This document shows positions 34,021 to 43,160 of a stretch of DNA of 64,000 nucleotides, in pieces (the first letter of the stretch is position 1; each line of letters starts with the position of its first letter). The translations under genes were made by a program, and so were the position numbers. This DNA is from Lewinella sp. W8 (GTDB lineage Bacteria; Bacteroidota; Bacteroidia; Chitinophagales; Saprospiraceae). The DNA is taken from contig NZ_SNAQ03000012.1 of the NCBI RefSeq assembly GCF_004375085.3, positions 124,001 to 188,000 on the forward strand. The letters run 5' to 3'. Below the pieces are notes generated by a model, which was given only the letters and a program-made list of their open reading frames with translations, made no database searches and had not been told where the DNA came from.

Positions 34021-34755
34021 ATGACCCAGCTCCGTCCTTTACTCCTGTTGCTTCCACTCATTTTTTGTTCCGGATGGATCACCGCCCAGTCCAGTCCCCA
34101 GGACTTCGCCCTGGGCATGAGTGCGCGCATCTTAAACGAGGAGTGCATTCGTCTGGTTCCGGATGCCCCCTACGTCAGCGGCTCGGCCTGGTACAAAACG
34201 CCCATCGATCTCAACCGCCCCTTCAGTATGGAATTATGTCTGGTGCTGGGCTGCAAGGACGACGACGGTGCGGACGGTATGGTATTCATCTTCCACCCCC
34301 GGATGCTGACGGGCTGGCGGGGAGAAGGAATGGGGTTCGCCGGCCTGCGGCCGGCCCTGGGCATCGAGTTCGATACCTACCGCAACTACCACCTGGCCGA
34401 TCCCGAAGAGGACCACCTGGCCATCATGCCCAACGGCCGGACCCACCACGCCGGGAGCCTCCTGGGGCCGCTGAAGCTGCCCAATCTTGAGGATTGCAAG
34501 AAGCACCCCCTTTCCATTACCTGGGACCCCGGCAACCAGTTGCTCGAAATTTACCTGGATCAGGAACGACAGGCAGCCTACACCATCGATCTGGTTAACA
34601 ACGTCTTCGGCGGCAATCCCGTCGTCTACTGGGGCGTTTCCGCCGCCACCGGCCGCCTGAGCAACTTCCACGATATCTGCATCAAGCGCCTCGTTTATGC
34701 GGAAGGGACGCCAGCGGAGGCACCCGCAAATAATGCGGGCAAGGGAAAGGAATAA
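34021..34755 (+). CDS. Secreted L-type (legume-like) lectin domain protein
   Basis: A 244-residue protein with a signal peptide (LLLLLPLIFCSGWITAQ; start ATG 34021). The mature part is a legume-lectin-like beta sandwich: GADGMVFIFHPR holds the conserved Asp of the carbohydrate site, GIEFDTYRNYHLADPEEDHLAIM holds the metal-binding D-T-x-x-N...D-P-x-x-D-H pattern, and VYWGVSAATGRLSNFHDI closes the sandwich. It probably binds glycans in the periplasm or outside the cell. TATTTTAG at 33981-33988 differs by one base from the -7 consensus. A strong terminator follows. Confidence 0.85.
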   Translation: MTQLRPLLLLLPLIFCSGWITAQSSPQDFALGMSARILNEECIRLVPDAPYVSGSAWYKTPIDLNRPFSMELCLVLGCKDDDGADGMVFIFHPRMLTGWRGEGMGFAGLRPALGIEFDTYRNYHLADPEEDHLAIMPNGRTHHAGSLLGPLKLPNLEDCKKHPLSITWDPGNQLLEIYLDQERQAAYTIDLVNNVFGGNPVVYWGVSAATGRLSNFHDICIKRLVYAEGTPAEAPANNAGKGKE

Positions 34756-34783
34756 TGGTTGCCGAGCCTTCTGGGAAAAAGAA

Positions 34784-34813
34784 AAGGCGTCCGTCAAGAT
34801 TGACGGACGCCTT
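34784..34813. terminator. Strong bidirectional terminator between lectin gene and tRNA-His
   Basis: AAGGCGTCCGTCAA and TTGACGGACGCCTT are perfect reverse complements (14 bp; about 12 pairs can form). On the minus strand the stem is followed by TTTTCTTTTT, an excellent intrinsic terminator for tRNA-His. On the plus strand CGTTTT follows, so it can also end the lectin transcript. Confidence 0.85.
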
Positions 34814-34818
34814 CGTTT

Positions 34819-34895
34819 TGGGGTGGAAGACCGGGTTCGAACCGGCGACCTCTGGAATCACAATCCAGCGCTCTAACCAACTGAGCTACAACCAC
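34819..34895 (-). tRNA. tRNA-His (anticodon GTG), CCA encoded
   Basis: On the minus strand the cloverleaf reads D-arm GCTCAGTTGGTTAGAGC, anticodon stem-loop CTGGA-TTGTGAT-TCCAG with anticodon GTG, and T-arm GCCGG-TTCGAAC-CCGGT. The discriminator is C and CCA is encoded (34819-34821). A genomic G at 34896 would supply the G-1 identity base opposite C73. The acceptor stem (GTGGTTG against CTTCCAC) has two adjacent T-T mismatches at pairs 5-68 and 6-67, which is unusual. The gene has its own terminator. Confidence 0.9.
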
Positions 34896-34978
34896 CAGAT
34901 TAGCTTGAAAAACCAAAGTTTCGAGCACTTTAGTAGTAAAGCGCGGCAAAGGTAAATAGTTCCCCTGAATTGCAAAAA

Positions 34979-35788
34979 TCAGGATAAATATTTTTCTAGT
35001 GCTTTCGCCATTTTATCGCTCAGCGACTGGGCGGAAGCTCGGGCGGCTTCCGCGAAATCTTCCCCGGAGCCGGCGTAGAGGATTCCCCGACTGCTGTTGA
35101 CCAGCAGTCCGCAGTGGTCGTTCATTCCGTAGCGGCAAACACCCTCCAGATCGCCTCCCTGGGCACCGATGCCGGGCACGAGGAAGAAGTGGTCCGGAGC
35201 AAGGCTCCGAAGTTCCGAAAATTTCTCCGCCTGGGTGGCGCCACAGACGAACATCAATTGTTCCGGGCTGCCCCACTGGGCGGCCTTCTGCATGACCTTG
35301 GCGTAGAGCGGGGCGCCCCCGTCCTGGGTCGCGTGCTGGAAATCGTGGCTGCCCCGATTGCTGGTCAGGGCCAGCAGAATCACCCACTTGCCGTCGTATT
35401 CCAGAAACGGCCCCACGGAATCTTCGCCCATGTAGGGAGCCACCGTCACCGCGTCGGCACCGAGGGTGTGGAAGGCGGAGCTGGCGTAATACCGACTGGT
35501 GTTGCCGATGTCGCCGCGCTTGGCGTCGGCAATGACGAAGTGTTCGTCGCCGATGTAATCAATCGTTTCCTTCAGAATGGTCATGCCATTCAGCCCGAGT
35601 GCCTCGTAAAAGGCGGTGTTGGGCTTGTAGGCCACACAGAGATCTCGGGTAGCGTCAATGATGGCCTTGTTGAAGGCCAGTACGTCACCGTTCAGGTGAG
35701 CCGGCATCCGGCTGGGGTCGGGGTCCAGGCCTACGCACAGAAAGGAGTTCTTGTGCTTGATCTGGGCAAAAAGTTCCTGGCGGGTCAT
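34979..35788 (-). CDS. pyrF: Orotidine 5'-phosphate decarboxylase
   Basis: A 269-residue enzyme making UMP from OMP in pyrimidine synthesis. The catalytic signature is DAKRGDIGNTS (Asp88, Lys90) in IADAKRGDIGNT; FLCVGLDPDPSRMP at the N-terminus and the length near 270 are typical of the longer, mycobacterial-type PyrF family. VPGIGAQGGDLEGV corresponds to the phosphate-binding loop. Its ATG overlaps the stop of the GyrI-like lipoprotein gene by 4 nt (ATGA), so the two are translationally coupled. Confidence 0.95.
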   Translation of the reverse strand: MTRQELFAQIKHKNSFLCVGLDPDPSRMPAHLNGDVLAFNKAIIDATRDLCVAYKPNTAFYEALGLNGMTILKETIDYIGDEHFVIADAKRGDIGNTSRYYASSAFHTLGADAVTVAPYMGEDSVGPFLEYDGKWVILLALTSNRGSHDFQHATQDGGAPLYAKVMQKAAQWGSPEQLMFVCGATQAEKFSELRSLAPDHFFLVPGIGAQGGDLEGVCRYGMNDHCGLLVNSSRGILYAGSGEDFAEAARASAQSLSDKMAKALEKYLS

Positions 35789-36387
35789 TCTACGGGGGCT
35801 TGAATAGGGTAGAGGATTCGGGTGCGGAACTCGGCTTCTTCGACCGAATCCTGGGGCCCAACGGGGTATTCCTCAATCGAGGGCATCTGGGCCCGGTAGC
35901 CGCGCCGTTGCATTTCGGCGTCCAGCGCGAAGTGCATCGCACTGAGGCGATCGTAGGAACCCGCAAATTCCAGGCTGAGGGCTTTGGTGGCGGGCAGGGA
36001 AATGGTAACGTAGGGCGGTAACTTCGTTTCTGCCGTCACTGGAAGGGCCACCGCAGCTTCCCCCCGGCCGGTGTCGGTGTCCCATTTGTAGAACAGACTG
36101 GTGGGTGGTCCCAGCGGGGCAACGCCCGCCGCCCTGGCGGCCTGCCGGAGAGCACTGCTTTCTTCCGCCAGAAAACCCTCCATGTCGAGTAAGGATAATT
36201 CCTGTTGAAAGACGAGATAATGTCTTTCGGGAAGCATAACCTCTTCGTAGTTGAGTTCCAGGGTATTGGTTTGTTCTTCCCCTCCCGTCTCCTCTACGGA
36301 GAGAATTTCCTCCTTGGGTGCTTGATCACCGGTACAGCCAGACAGGAGTCCTCCCAGCAGACTGACAATCCAAAATACTTTGCGCAT
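35785..36387 (-). CDS. Lipoprotein with GyrI-like effector-binding domain
   Basis: About 200 residues: lipoprotein signal (VSLLGGLLSGC; start 36387 preferred over 36414) followed by a GyrI-like/AraC-effector-binding domain. Visible family features are PPTSLFYKWDTDTGRGEAAVALPV, KALSLEFAGSYDRLSAMHFALDAEMQ and the C-terminal DSVEEAEFRTRILYPI, where the last Glu-rich strand usually lines the ligand pocket. Most members are cytoplasmic regulators or DNA-gyrase inhibitors; here the domain is exported and lipid-anchored, so it is likely a small-molecule-binding protein. It is the first gene of a pair with pyrF. Confidence 0.75.
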   Translation of the reverse strand: MRKVFWIVSLLGGLLSGCTGDQAPKEEILSVEETGGEEQTNTLELNYEEVMLPERHYLVFQQELSLLDMEGFLAEESSALRQAARAAGVAPLGPPTSLFYKWDTDTGRGEAAVALPVTAETKLPPYVTISLPATKALSLEFAGSYDRLSAMHFALDAEMQRRGYRAQMPSIEEYPVGPQDSVEEAEFRTRILYPIQAPVE

Positions 36388-36411
36388 CACAGCTTGCATT
36401 ACTTTCGCTGG

Positions 36412-36419
36412 CAAAGGTA
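36412..36419 (-). promoter_or_regulatory. Candidate -7 promoter box for the lipoprotein-pyrF operon
   Basis: On the minus strand TACCTTTG matches TAnnTTTG exactly and lies 24 bp before the ATG at 36387. It is the only promoter-like signal seen for the pair. Confidence 0.4.
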
Positions 36420-36860
36420 CAATGTCAGTTCCAAGCGGACGTGAGTAATCCGATTTCGCTTAGGGAGCGTGTCAATGGGGACGTTTGACGTAGAGGTTGG
36501 GCCGTGAGTACTGGGGAGGTGATGCTGGTGGGAGGACGTTTGACGTTTGATGTAGAGGTTGGGTCGTGAGTACTGGGGAGATGATGCCGTGGGAGGACGT
36601 TTGACGTTTGATGTAGGGGTTGGGTCGTGGGTGCTGGGGTGGTGATGCCGTGGGAGGACGTTTGATTCGGACGTTTGTTCCTGGGGGCAGGGCCTTTCGG
36701 CGTAGCCGGATACAGAGCACTAGGGACCTGATCTTTTTGTCGCAAGCGTGAAGCGCAGCGGAATACTCGGCTCAGCCGGTGCAGGTGCCAAGGGAGTACC
36801 CGAAGCAAAGTCAATTACTCGGTAATTTTAGGGGAATTCCTCCGGGTGGTTTATTCGTAC
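36420..36860. other. Gene-free region with tandem repeats
   Basis: The 441-bp stretch contains a 61-62-bp tandem repeat (36480-36662) and a scrambled copy of the dispersed element (36738-36790: CGCAAGCG, GAATACTCGGCT, GTGCAGGTGCC). Pro/His/Thr-rich frames on the minus strand follow the repeat period and are judged spurious. Confidence 0.6.
36480..36662. repeat. 61-62-bp tandem repeat, three copies
   Basis: GACGTTTGA(C/T)GTAG starts copies at 36480, 36542 and 36603. The first spacing is 62 bp because of one extra base, the second 61 bp. Copies also share GGTTGGG(C/T)CGTG and TGGGAGGACG. A partial GGACGTTTG follows the third copy. Confidence 0.8.
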
Positions 36861-37094
36861 CTATTCGGCCGATTGATTCAACCTCCGGAAGGGGTGTCGG
36901 GCCTGAATTTTAAAGCGAATGCAGGCATCCGGAAAACTACTGGAACACAATTCCTCAAATAACTTTTGCTCTACTCCCTGGTAGGCAATAACGGTTTTTC
37001 CGCTTTGGTAGGTGAGCAATAACTCATTGGTTCCCGGGTCGTAATTGGCGTACGACACCATCTGGGACAGGTTCTGTAGATTGATGGTTTCCAT
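36861..37094 (-). CDS. KTSC-domain-like small protein
   Basis: A 77-residue protein. The pattern SYANYDPGTNELLLTYQSG, then VIAYQGVEQKLFEELCSS and a final R-F-K-I-Q-x-R resembles the KTSC domain (two strands, then Y-x-Y-x-G-V-x-x-x-x-F-x-x-L, then a basic tail). KTSC proteins are small and often found near nucleic-acid-related genes; no biochemical role can be assigned here. Upstream, TATTTTAG (37122-37129, minus strand) differs by one base from the -7 consensus. The gene stands alone. Confidence 0.75.
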   Translation of the reverse strand: METINLQNLSQMVSYANYDPGTNELLLTYQSGKTVIAYQGVEQKLFEELCSSSFPDACIRFKIQARHPFRRLNQSAE

Positions 37095-37204
37095 GGTTAA
37101 GGGCTTTATCCTCTCTACTACCTAAAATAGGGATTTGTTCCCTGGAAAACAGTTAAAAATTTGGAAAATGACTTATTTAATAAATTTTTCTTCTAACAAA
37201 TGAT

Positions 37205-40200
37205 TTACATCACCAACACGAAGCTTCCCTGAATAACTTCCGTCGTGCCGTCGTATAGGGTGACGGATACACTGAAAACGTACACTGCCGGTGGAGCAGA
37301 CTTTCCGCGGATGGTCCCGTCCCAGCCGCTGGATTCCTCGTTGACGGGGAAGTTGTCGTTCTCAAAGAGCAGGTTCCCCCACCGATCAAATATGCGGAGG
37401 AAGTTCACCTGCTGTACGAAGTCTTCCCGGCCAAATACGACAAAACGATCGTTCACTCCGTCCTGATTTCCGGGACTGAAGGCAGTTGGCAGGTAGACCA
37501 GTTCACGTTCATCAACCAGTACATTCTGCCGTAGTTGCAGTACGCATCCATTTGAATCCGTTACGGTGAGGGCCGCAATGAAGGATTCAAGGGGCCGTAC
37601 CATCGGGTTTGGACAATCAACACAACTCATGCTGTCCGGAAGATTGGCCCACTCCCAGGTCATGAGCGCGTCCGGATCCCGGTTCGTATTAACGCCCAGT
37701 TCGGCCTCGTCACCGAGTCTTACCGTGATCTCATCCGCTTCTCCGACGAAGACATCAGGGTCGAACATTTGGAAGGTATCCACCAGCTGGCAACCCAGGG
37801 CATCGGTTACCACCAGGGCGTGGGTGCCGGTGAATATGTCCCGGAGCCCGTCGCCCGTAGGACTGGACGTAGCGGAAGGGCTGCTGAAGGTAAACGGACC
37901 GTTATCACCGTCAACGTCCAGAATGGTAAGTCGGCCACCAACTTCCGGACAGGGCGGTTGCTGCAGCGAATAGGTTACGCTGCGGGGAGCCTCCAGAATT
38001 AATTCCAGCGTATCAAAGCTGGAACAACCAGATTGCGGGTGAATTACCTCAAAAACGTACTGTCCCGCCTCACGGCCAAAGGCCGTGAACCCTTCGGATA
38101 CGGTAACTCCGTCCGGACCAATCCACCGTCCCGTGGCTCCTCCCAGTTGGGGCGAGAAGCTACCCCTTAAGGTGTTACCGATGCCGTCACATACCAGGGT
38201 TTGGTCCGGGCCAGCGTCCGGCGTCAGCTGAGCACCATCGGGAACCACCGTAATGGTTTGCGTTGCGAAGCAATTGTTGCTGGTGTCGGTGACCGTCACC
38301 ACGTAAATGCCTTCCTGGTCTGCCGTCGTGGTAGCAGCGGAAACGTCTCCCGTCAGGTTGCCGTTGGTGGTGGACCAGGCGTACTGGACGTCCGGTGAGG
38401 ACAGCACGCGAAGCTCCACTTCGGGCGAAAGGCAATTGAGATTTACTACGCTGTTGGGCACAGAAACAGTCGGGGGCACCTGGTCAATGATCACCTGGGT
38501 GGAAATGGTGGTGGGGCATCCATTGTCTCGCCGGGTTACCGTGACTTCGTAGGTTCCGGCCGCGTCAATTCCTGGAAGAGAAGCAGCATTGCCTCCAACC
38601 GTATTGGGCCCCAGCCGCCACTCATAATCAACCGGATCCGTGTAGGTCGGATGGCTGACCAGTAGGTCGACGCTGGACATGCCGCAAATAATGGTATACA
38701 CTGCGGGCAATTCTAAATCCAGCAGATCGTCGCTCCGCTGAATGGTGATGGAGTCCAAAGCACTACACCCACTAGCCGGGTCCGTCGCCGAGACGTAGTA
38801 TTTCCCCGGACTGCTAATCTGAATACTCCTCGTAGCCCCTAGGTCATTGCCGGTCTCATCCGTCCATTGGTAATTCACCGGCTGGACGTTCTGCTGGGCA
38901 CTGAGGGTGATCATCGGAAGGTTACAACTCAATTCCGTGGCCGAAGCAGAGATTCGGGCCACTACCGTACTGCGCTGATCGGGCAAATTGAAGGTCTGCA
39001 CGATTTCGCAGCCGTTCTCGTCGGTAACGGAGACTTCATAATTTCCCGCATCCACGTCACCGAGGACGTTGCCGGTGGTTCCGTTACTCCAGGCATAGGT
39101 CAGGTTACCCGTTCCGCCGGTGTAGCTGACGGAGGCGTAGGCCGGTGCTACGCAATCCTGCACCCGCGTACTGTCCTCCACCAGGGTGATGGCCGTAGCG
39201 GGTTCGGTGATCTGGATTAAGGTGTCCCAGGTACAGGCATCGGGGCTACGGTCGGTGATGGTTAATCCATACGTTCCGGCCGTCAGGCCGGAAGGTTGTG
39301 AGCCGCTCACGCCCGGCCGACTCCACTGGTAATCGTAGGCCGCGGCGTTCCCGTTGGGGACGACCGTAATGGCCCCTTCCGGCCGACCATTGCAACTGAC
39401 GTTGGTTACCGTAACGGCCACTTCCCAGTCAGCATCCGTAATGGTGGCGGTTCCGGTGGCTACTCCGGGACAACCGTCTGCTCCGCTTACGGATTGCAGG
39501 GTCAGGGAAACGCCGGTATCGTAGGTGAGGAGGGTATCCTGACTGATGGTGAGTGTCCTGGCCACACCGTCTTCCAGCAGCACTACCTCGTAACGGTTAG
39601 AGCCGCTGACCTGAAGGGGAACGTCGACCGTTGGCTGATTACACACCGAATAACTTCCCCCGATGGAGGCCCGTACGTCGGGGAAGTCGAAGCGCACCGT
39701 ATCCCGCACCGTATCTCCACAGGCATCCGTGATGAGCAGAGGATAAACGGACATTCCCGTCTGGGTCATCCCGCTAAGGATGCTGTCCGTCGAAGTACCG
39801 TTGGACCAGTCAAAGTTATAGGGTGGGGTGCCACCGCTCACCGTGGCAAACAACCGTAGGGGCTGGTTGCCGCAAGTAACGTTGTCCGCATTTGCGCTCC
39901 CCGTCAGCGCGTCGGGTTCGGCAAGCGTAAAGGTGGTATCCCGACTACATCCCGGGTCGGCCGCATCCGTGATGGTCAGGCCGTAGGTTCCCGCCGTCAG
40001 TCCCGTTCGGGTGGCAGTCGCTGGCCCTCCGTCACTCCAGCTAAAGGTCAGGGGAACATTGCCGGGATTCGTTAGTGAAATACTGCCGGTGGCTGCTCCA
40101 CGACAGTCAATCTGATTCACCGTAGCGCTAAAATTGATCCGGGGGTCCACGACCGTGGCCAGGCTGTCCGTGATGAGGCCGGAACAACCGTCTTCGTTGG

Positions 40201-42898
40201 TGATACCCAGCAACCGGATGGCAGCGGCTTCACTAACGGGCAAATTCAGGGTGCCGGGACTAAGCGTCACGGTGGTCGTATCAATTCCCGAGGAAGTCTC
40301 AAAGGCCACTTCCAGAAAGTAAGTTCCGCCGGGTCCGCCGATGATCAGTGGAACGTCTACGGAGTTTTGGTTGCAGAGCGAATACCGTCCCGCTACGTTG
40401 GCGCTGAATATCGGCAGGTTGATGGTTACGCTTCCCGAGACTTCCACGTCACAGGCATCACGGATGATGACCGGATACTGGTGGTTGCCGAAGGTGGAGG
40501 TGATAACCAACTGGCTGTCCGTAACCATACTGTCGGGCCAGGAAAACCGGTAGGGCGCTTGTCCCCCAGAAACTGCCGGGCTCAACGTAAGGATTTCCCC
40601 GGGACACTGGGGCTCCTCAAATACGATGGAATCCAGACGCAGTGCGGCGGGGTCCACCAGGGAGAAGGTAGTGTCTTGCGGACAGCTCGGGTCCGCGTTG
40701 GGGATAATGCTGACCGTGTAAGTGCCCGCCACGAGACCGTTTCTTGTCGGCCCGTTAAATCCGTCATCCCAGACAAATTGATAGTCGGCATCTGATGGCG
40801 CCCCCATTAGTTGTATGGAGCCCGTGTTGTCGCCCGGGCAATCCGGGTTGACGAGATCAAAGTCAAATACCACGCTGGTTTCGGTTACCTGCGCCGTACC
40901 GGAGACGCCGCCTCCGCAACCATTTTCGTCCTCCACCGACAGTATCTCCAGAGTAGCCGCCTGGTCGATCGTCAGGATTGAGTCTCCCGTGATGACGTAG
41001 GTGTTGGTATCCGAAATTCCGGCGGAGTCTATCCGGATGGTCAACTCGTACCGACTGGCACCGGTCACCGTAATGGGAACGTCTACGCTGGGATCGTTAC
41101 AGAGGGCATAGGTCCCCCCGATTCCGGCGGAAAATGTGGGGGCTCCGATGTTGATGGTGTCCCTACCCACCAGTCCACACCCGTCTTCAATGATCACGAT
41201 GATGCTCGTGTCCCGCCCGTCGCTCACGTAGGTGATGGTGCTGGTATCCTGATTGTCCGGCCACTGGTAGGAATATTCCCCGTTACCGCCCATTACGTTA
41301 GGAGAGAGCTGGATCTCGGCTCCCGCACAGGTACCGATGTCGGGGCCAAGCTCGACTTCCAGCGCCGTTGCGTCCTGAATGTAAAAGGTATCCCGGTTGA
41401 CGTCGCAATTACAGGTCCCTTCGTACCGGATGACGAAGGCCTCCACGCCCTCGTTGGGGTCGGCGTCGGCGTTGATCGGGATTTTCAGCACCCCGGTGGT
41501 GTCTCCGGCGGGAATGACGAAGGGGGAAGGGGGAAGGTCGTAATCCACACCATTAATGGCCCGGTTCAGGCCCGTAGTCGTGATTACGCTGTATTCTACG
41601 GAAAGGGGGACGGCCAGATCCGTGGAGTCAAAAAATAAGCGCGAAAAGGTCAGCGTGGCGGTGTCACATCCCTCCACGGGGGTAACGCCTCCGGCCACGG
41701 CCGTCGTGGAAGGGACGGGCTCGGCAATCAGACCAGCCGTGAAGGAGCCCGCTTCCAGCATGACGCCCGAATCAAAGGTCGGATCACCGGCATCGACCAC
41801 AATCATTTTCAGGGTGTGGGTGTCGCAGGGCGTCACGGCGGCCTTGGCCGTTAATTTGACGGAAAACCCGTCGTAGTTCACCGCCGCCAGCCGCTCTGGC
41901 GGAATGGGGTCATTGGTGCAGGGGGAGAAGCCTCCCGGTGGACTGTTGTCCACGAATAGCCCCGGCGTGGTTACGTGGTTCAGGGTGGCTGCCGTGATGA
42001 TGTCTCCGTTGGGCAAACGGGCAATATTTCTGCGACCGTTTGGCTGTACGTTGGGGCCTTCCAGGAAGAAAGCGAAGGCATCATTGCCGAAGGCGGCATC
42101 GATGGCGAAACAGTATTCTTCCGAAAAGAACACGTAATCAAAACTGATGGTGTCCGTGGTGGGCACGAACTTGAATTCAATGATGCCGACGTCAAAGGGA
42201 GTGTTACCTGCTCCGACGAGCGCTACGGCATCGGGATCGTTGTAGGTCGGACCCGGATAAGAGCCACCGGCCGGGAAGAAGGGGTCATTGGGTCCGGGAG
42301 CGTCGTCCACAAATCCCGTGGAGAGAATAATGCCGTCTTCGATGCCGACGAAATCCCGGCCGTTACCAAAAACTCCCGTCTGGGATACCCGGCGGTTGCC
42401 GCCCAGCATCCGGTCGCCGCCCACCAGTTGGACGGGGTCCAGGGTAAAACAACTTTCGTCCCGGAAGACGGTATTCAGCAGAGAATCCAGGTTGCTGCTG
42501 TTGACGATGGTCAGGGCGTTGCGCTTGGCCGCACTTGCGGTTGCCGACGATTTTTTGCGGACCGAAACCAGGAGTGGGCCGGGTATCCGTAACCGATTCA
42601 CCAGACAAACTTCCACCGGGCGGCCATCGTAGACGCCCTGAATGTGGTCGGGATTGATGAGGGTGGTGCCGGCCGGATAGTTGCCTACTTCATAGCGGTT
42701 TTCGCGGCGGTCGTTAGCGATAAAAATCTCGTACTGATCGCCTAAAGCAAGATTTTCCAGTCGCAGCTGGATTTCTTCCTGTCCGGTCACGGTGAGTTCG
42801 AACCGATCCGGCTTGTCAAAGGCCTTCAGTGAAAAGGATTGCCCCAAAACGGCAGTAAAGCTGCCGAAAAGCAACGTAAAGAAGATCGAATATTTCAT
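37205..42898 (-). CDS. Giant T9SS type B adhesin-like protein with choice-of-anchor-L domain
   Basis: About 1897 residues; start ATG 42898 begins the signal peptide (MKYSIFFTLLFGSFTAVLGQ), so the in-frame codon at 42952 is discarded. Residues about 130-400 form a choice-of-anchor-L domain (VFFSEEYCFAIDAAFGNDAFAFFL). A Calx-beta-like part follows, then numerous SprB-type repeats (DCRGAATGSISL, GLTAGTYGLTITD) and Ig/PKD-like repeats. The last 90 residues are a gliding-motility-associated CHU_C sorting domain (YLPTAFSPGNQDGVNDRF, IFDRWGNLLFEN, GWDGTIRG). Such proteins are secreted by T9SS and held on the surface with a PorP/SprF partner, encoded next door. Adhesion or gliding is inferred. Confidence 0.9.
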   Translation of the reverse strand: MKYSIFFTLLFGSFTAVLGQSFSLKAFDKPDRFELTVTGQEEIQLRLENLALGDQYEIFIANDRRENRYEVGNYPAGTTLINPDHIQGVYDGRPVEVCLVNRLRIPGPLLVSVRKKSSATASAAKRNALTIVNSSNLDSLLNTVFRDESCFTLDPVQLVGGDRMLGGNRRVSQTGVFGNGRDFVGIEDGIILSTGFVDDAPGPNDPFFPAGGSYPGPTYNDPDAVALVGAGNTPFDVGIIEFKFVPTTDTISFDYVFFSEEYCFAIDAAFGNDAFAFFLEGPNVQPNGRRNIARLPNGDIITAATLNHVTTPGLFVDNSPPGGFSPCTNDPIPPERLAAVNYDGFSVKLTAKAAVTPCDTHTLKMIVVDAGDPTFDSGVMLEAGSFTAGLIAEPVPSTTAVAGGVTPVEGCDTATLTFSRLFFDSTDLAVPLSVEYSVITTTGLNRAINGVDYDLPPSPFVIPAGDTTGVLKIPINADADPNEGVEAFVIRYEGTCNCDVNRDTFYIQDATALEVELGPDIGTCAGAEIQLSPNVMGGNGEYSYQWPDNQDTSTITYVSDGRDTSIIVIIEDGCGLVGRDTINIGAPTFSAGIGGTYALCNDPSVDVPITVTGASRYELTIRIDSAGISDTNTYVITGDSILTIDQAATLEILSVEDENGCGGGVSGTAQVTETSVVFDFDLVNPDCPGDNTGSIQLMGAPSDADYQFVWDDGFNGPTRNGLVAGTYTVSIIPNADPSCPQDTTFSLVDPAALRLDSIVFEEPQCPGEILTLSPAVSGGQAPYRFSWPDSMVTDSQLVITSTFGNHQYPVIIRDACDVEVSGSVTINLPIFSANVAGRYSLCNQNSVDVPLIIGGPGGTYFLEVAFETSSGIDTTTVTLSPGTLNLPVSEAAAIRLLGITNEDGCSGLITDSLATVVDPRINFSATVNQIDCRGAATGSISLTNPGNVPLTFSWSDGGPATATRTGLTAGTYGLTITDAADPGCSRDTTFTLAEPDALTGSANADNVTCGNQPLRLFATVSGGTPPYNFDWSNGTSTDSILSGMTQTGMSVYPLLITDACGDTVRDTVRFDFPDVRASIGGSYSVCNQPTVDVPLQVSGSNRYEVVLLEDGVARTLTISQDTLLTYDTGVSLTLQSVSGADGCPGVATGTATITDADWEVAVTVTNVSCNGRPEGAITVVPNGNAAAYDYQWSRPGVSGSQPSGLTAGTYGLTITDRSPDACTWDTLIQITEPATAITLVEDSTRVQDCVAPAYASVSYTGGTGNLTYAWSNGTTGNVLGDVDAGNYEVSVTDENGCEIVQTFNLPDQRSTVVARISASATELSCNLPMITLSAQQNVQPVNYQWTDETGNDLGATRSIQISSPGKYYVSATDPASGCSALDSITIQRSDDLLDLELPAVYTIICGMSSVDLLVSHPTYTDPVDYEWRLGPNTVGGNAASLPGIDAAGTYEVTVTRRDNGCPTTISTQVIIDQVPPTVSVPNSVVNLNCLSPEVELRVLSSPDVQYAWSTTNGNLTGDVSAATTTADQEGIYVVTVTDTSNNCFATQTITVVPDGAQLTPDAGPDQTLVCDGIGNTLRGSFSPQLGGATGRWIGPDGVTVSEGFTAFGREAGQYVFEVIHPQSGCSSFDTLELILEAPRSVTYSLQQPPCPEVGGRLTILDVDGDNGPFTFSSPSATSSPTGDGLRDIFTGTHALVVTDALGCQLVDTFQMFDPDVFVGEADEITVRLGDEAELGVNTNRDPDALMTWEWANLPDSMSCVDCPNPMVRPLESFIAALTVTDSNGCVLQLRQNVLVDERELVYLPTAFSPGNQDGVNDRFVVFGREDFVQQVNFLRIFDRWGNLLFENDNFPVNEESSGWDGTIRGKSAPPAVYVFSVSVTLYDGTTEVIQGSFVLVM

Positions 42899-43019
42899 GT
42901 CATGGGGGCTTAGTCCGGAAACTTCGGCCTTAAGACGCAAAACAGAGACCAAAAGTCATTCTGGCCTCAACAAAAAGTGAGTCGTGGGGTCGTCCCGATG
43001 TGTTGTTCAAAGTATTGGG

Positions 43020-43027
43020 CAAATATA
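43020..43027 (-). promoter_or_regulatory. Candidate -7 promoter box for the giant adhesin gene
   Basis: On the minus strand TATATTTG matches TAnnTTTG exactly. It lies 121 bp before the ATG at 42898, giving a leader of about 115 nt. The gene may thus be transcribed separately from the upstream PorP/SprF gene. Confidence 0.4.
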
Positions 43028-43099
43028 CCAAGCGTAACACGGTTTTTACACCCCATTTCCGTTAAGGGCGGAAAGGGTCGGTAGGGTATCGTCGTGGGG

Positions 43100-43119
43100 G
43101 CGACGGAGCGCAGGATGCC
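43100..43119. repeat. Copy of the dispersed GCGACGGAGCGCAGG element
   Basis: GCGACGGAGCGCAGGATGCC differs from 2289-2307 only by an inserted A. A short GGGGC-AAA-GCCCC hairpin follows at 43139-43151, just after the PorP/SprF stop codon on the minus strand. Confidence 0.55.
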
Positions 43120-43160
43120 ATCAATCCTCTGATTAGCAGGGGCAAAGCCCCCGCCTAGGC

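Noticed and set aside
36425-36814. Pro/His/Thr-rich minus-strand frames over the 61-bp repeats
   Set aside because: The sequence only reflects the DNA repeat and has no start signal or domain.
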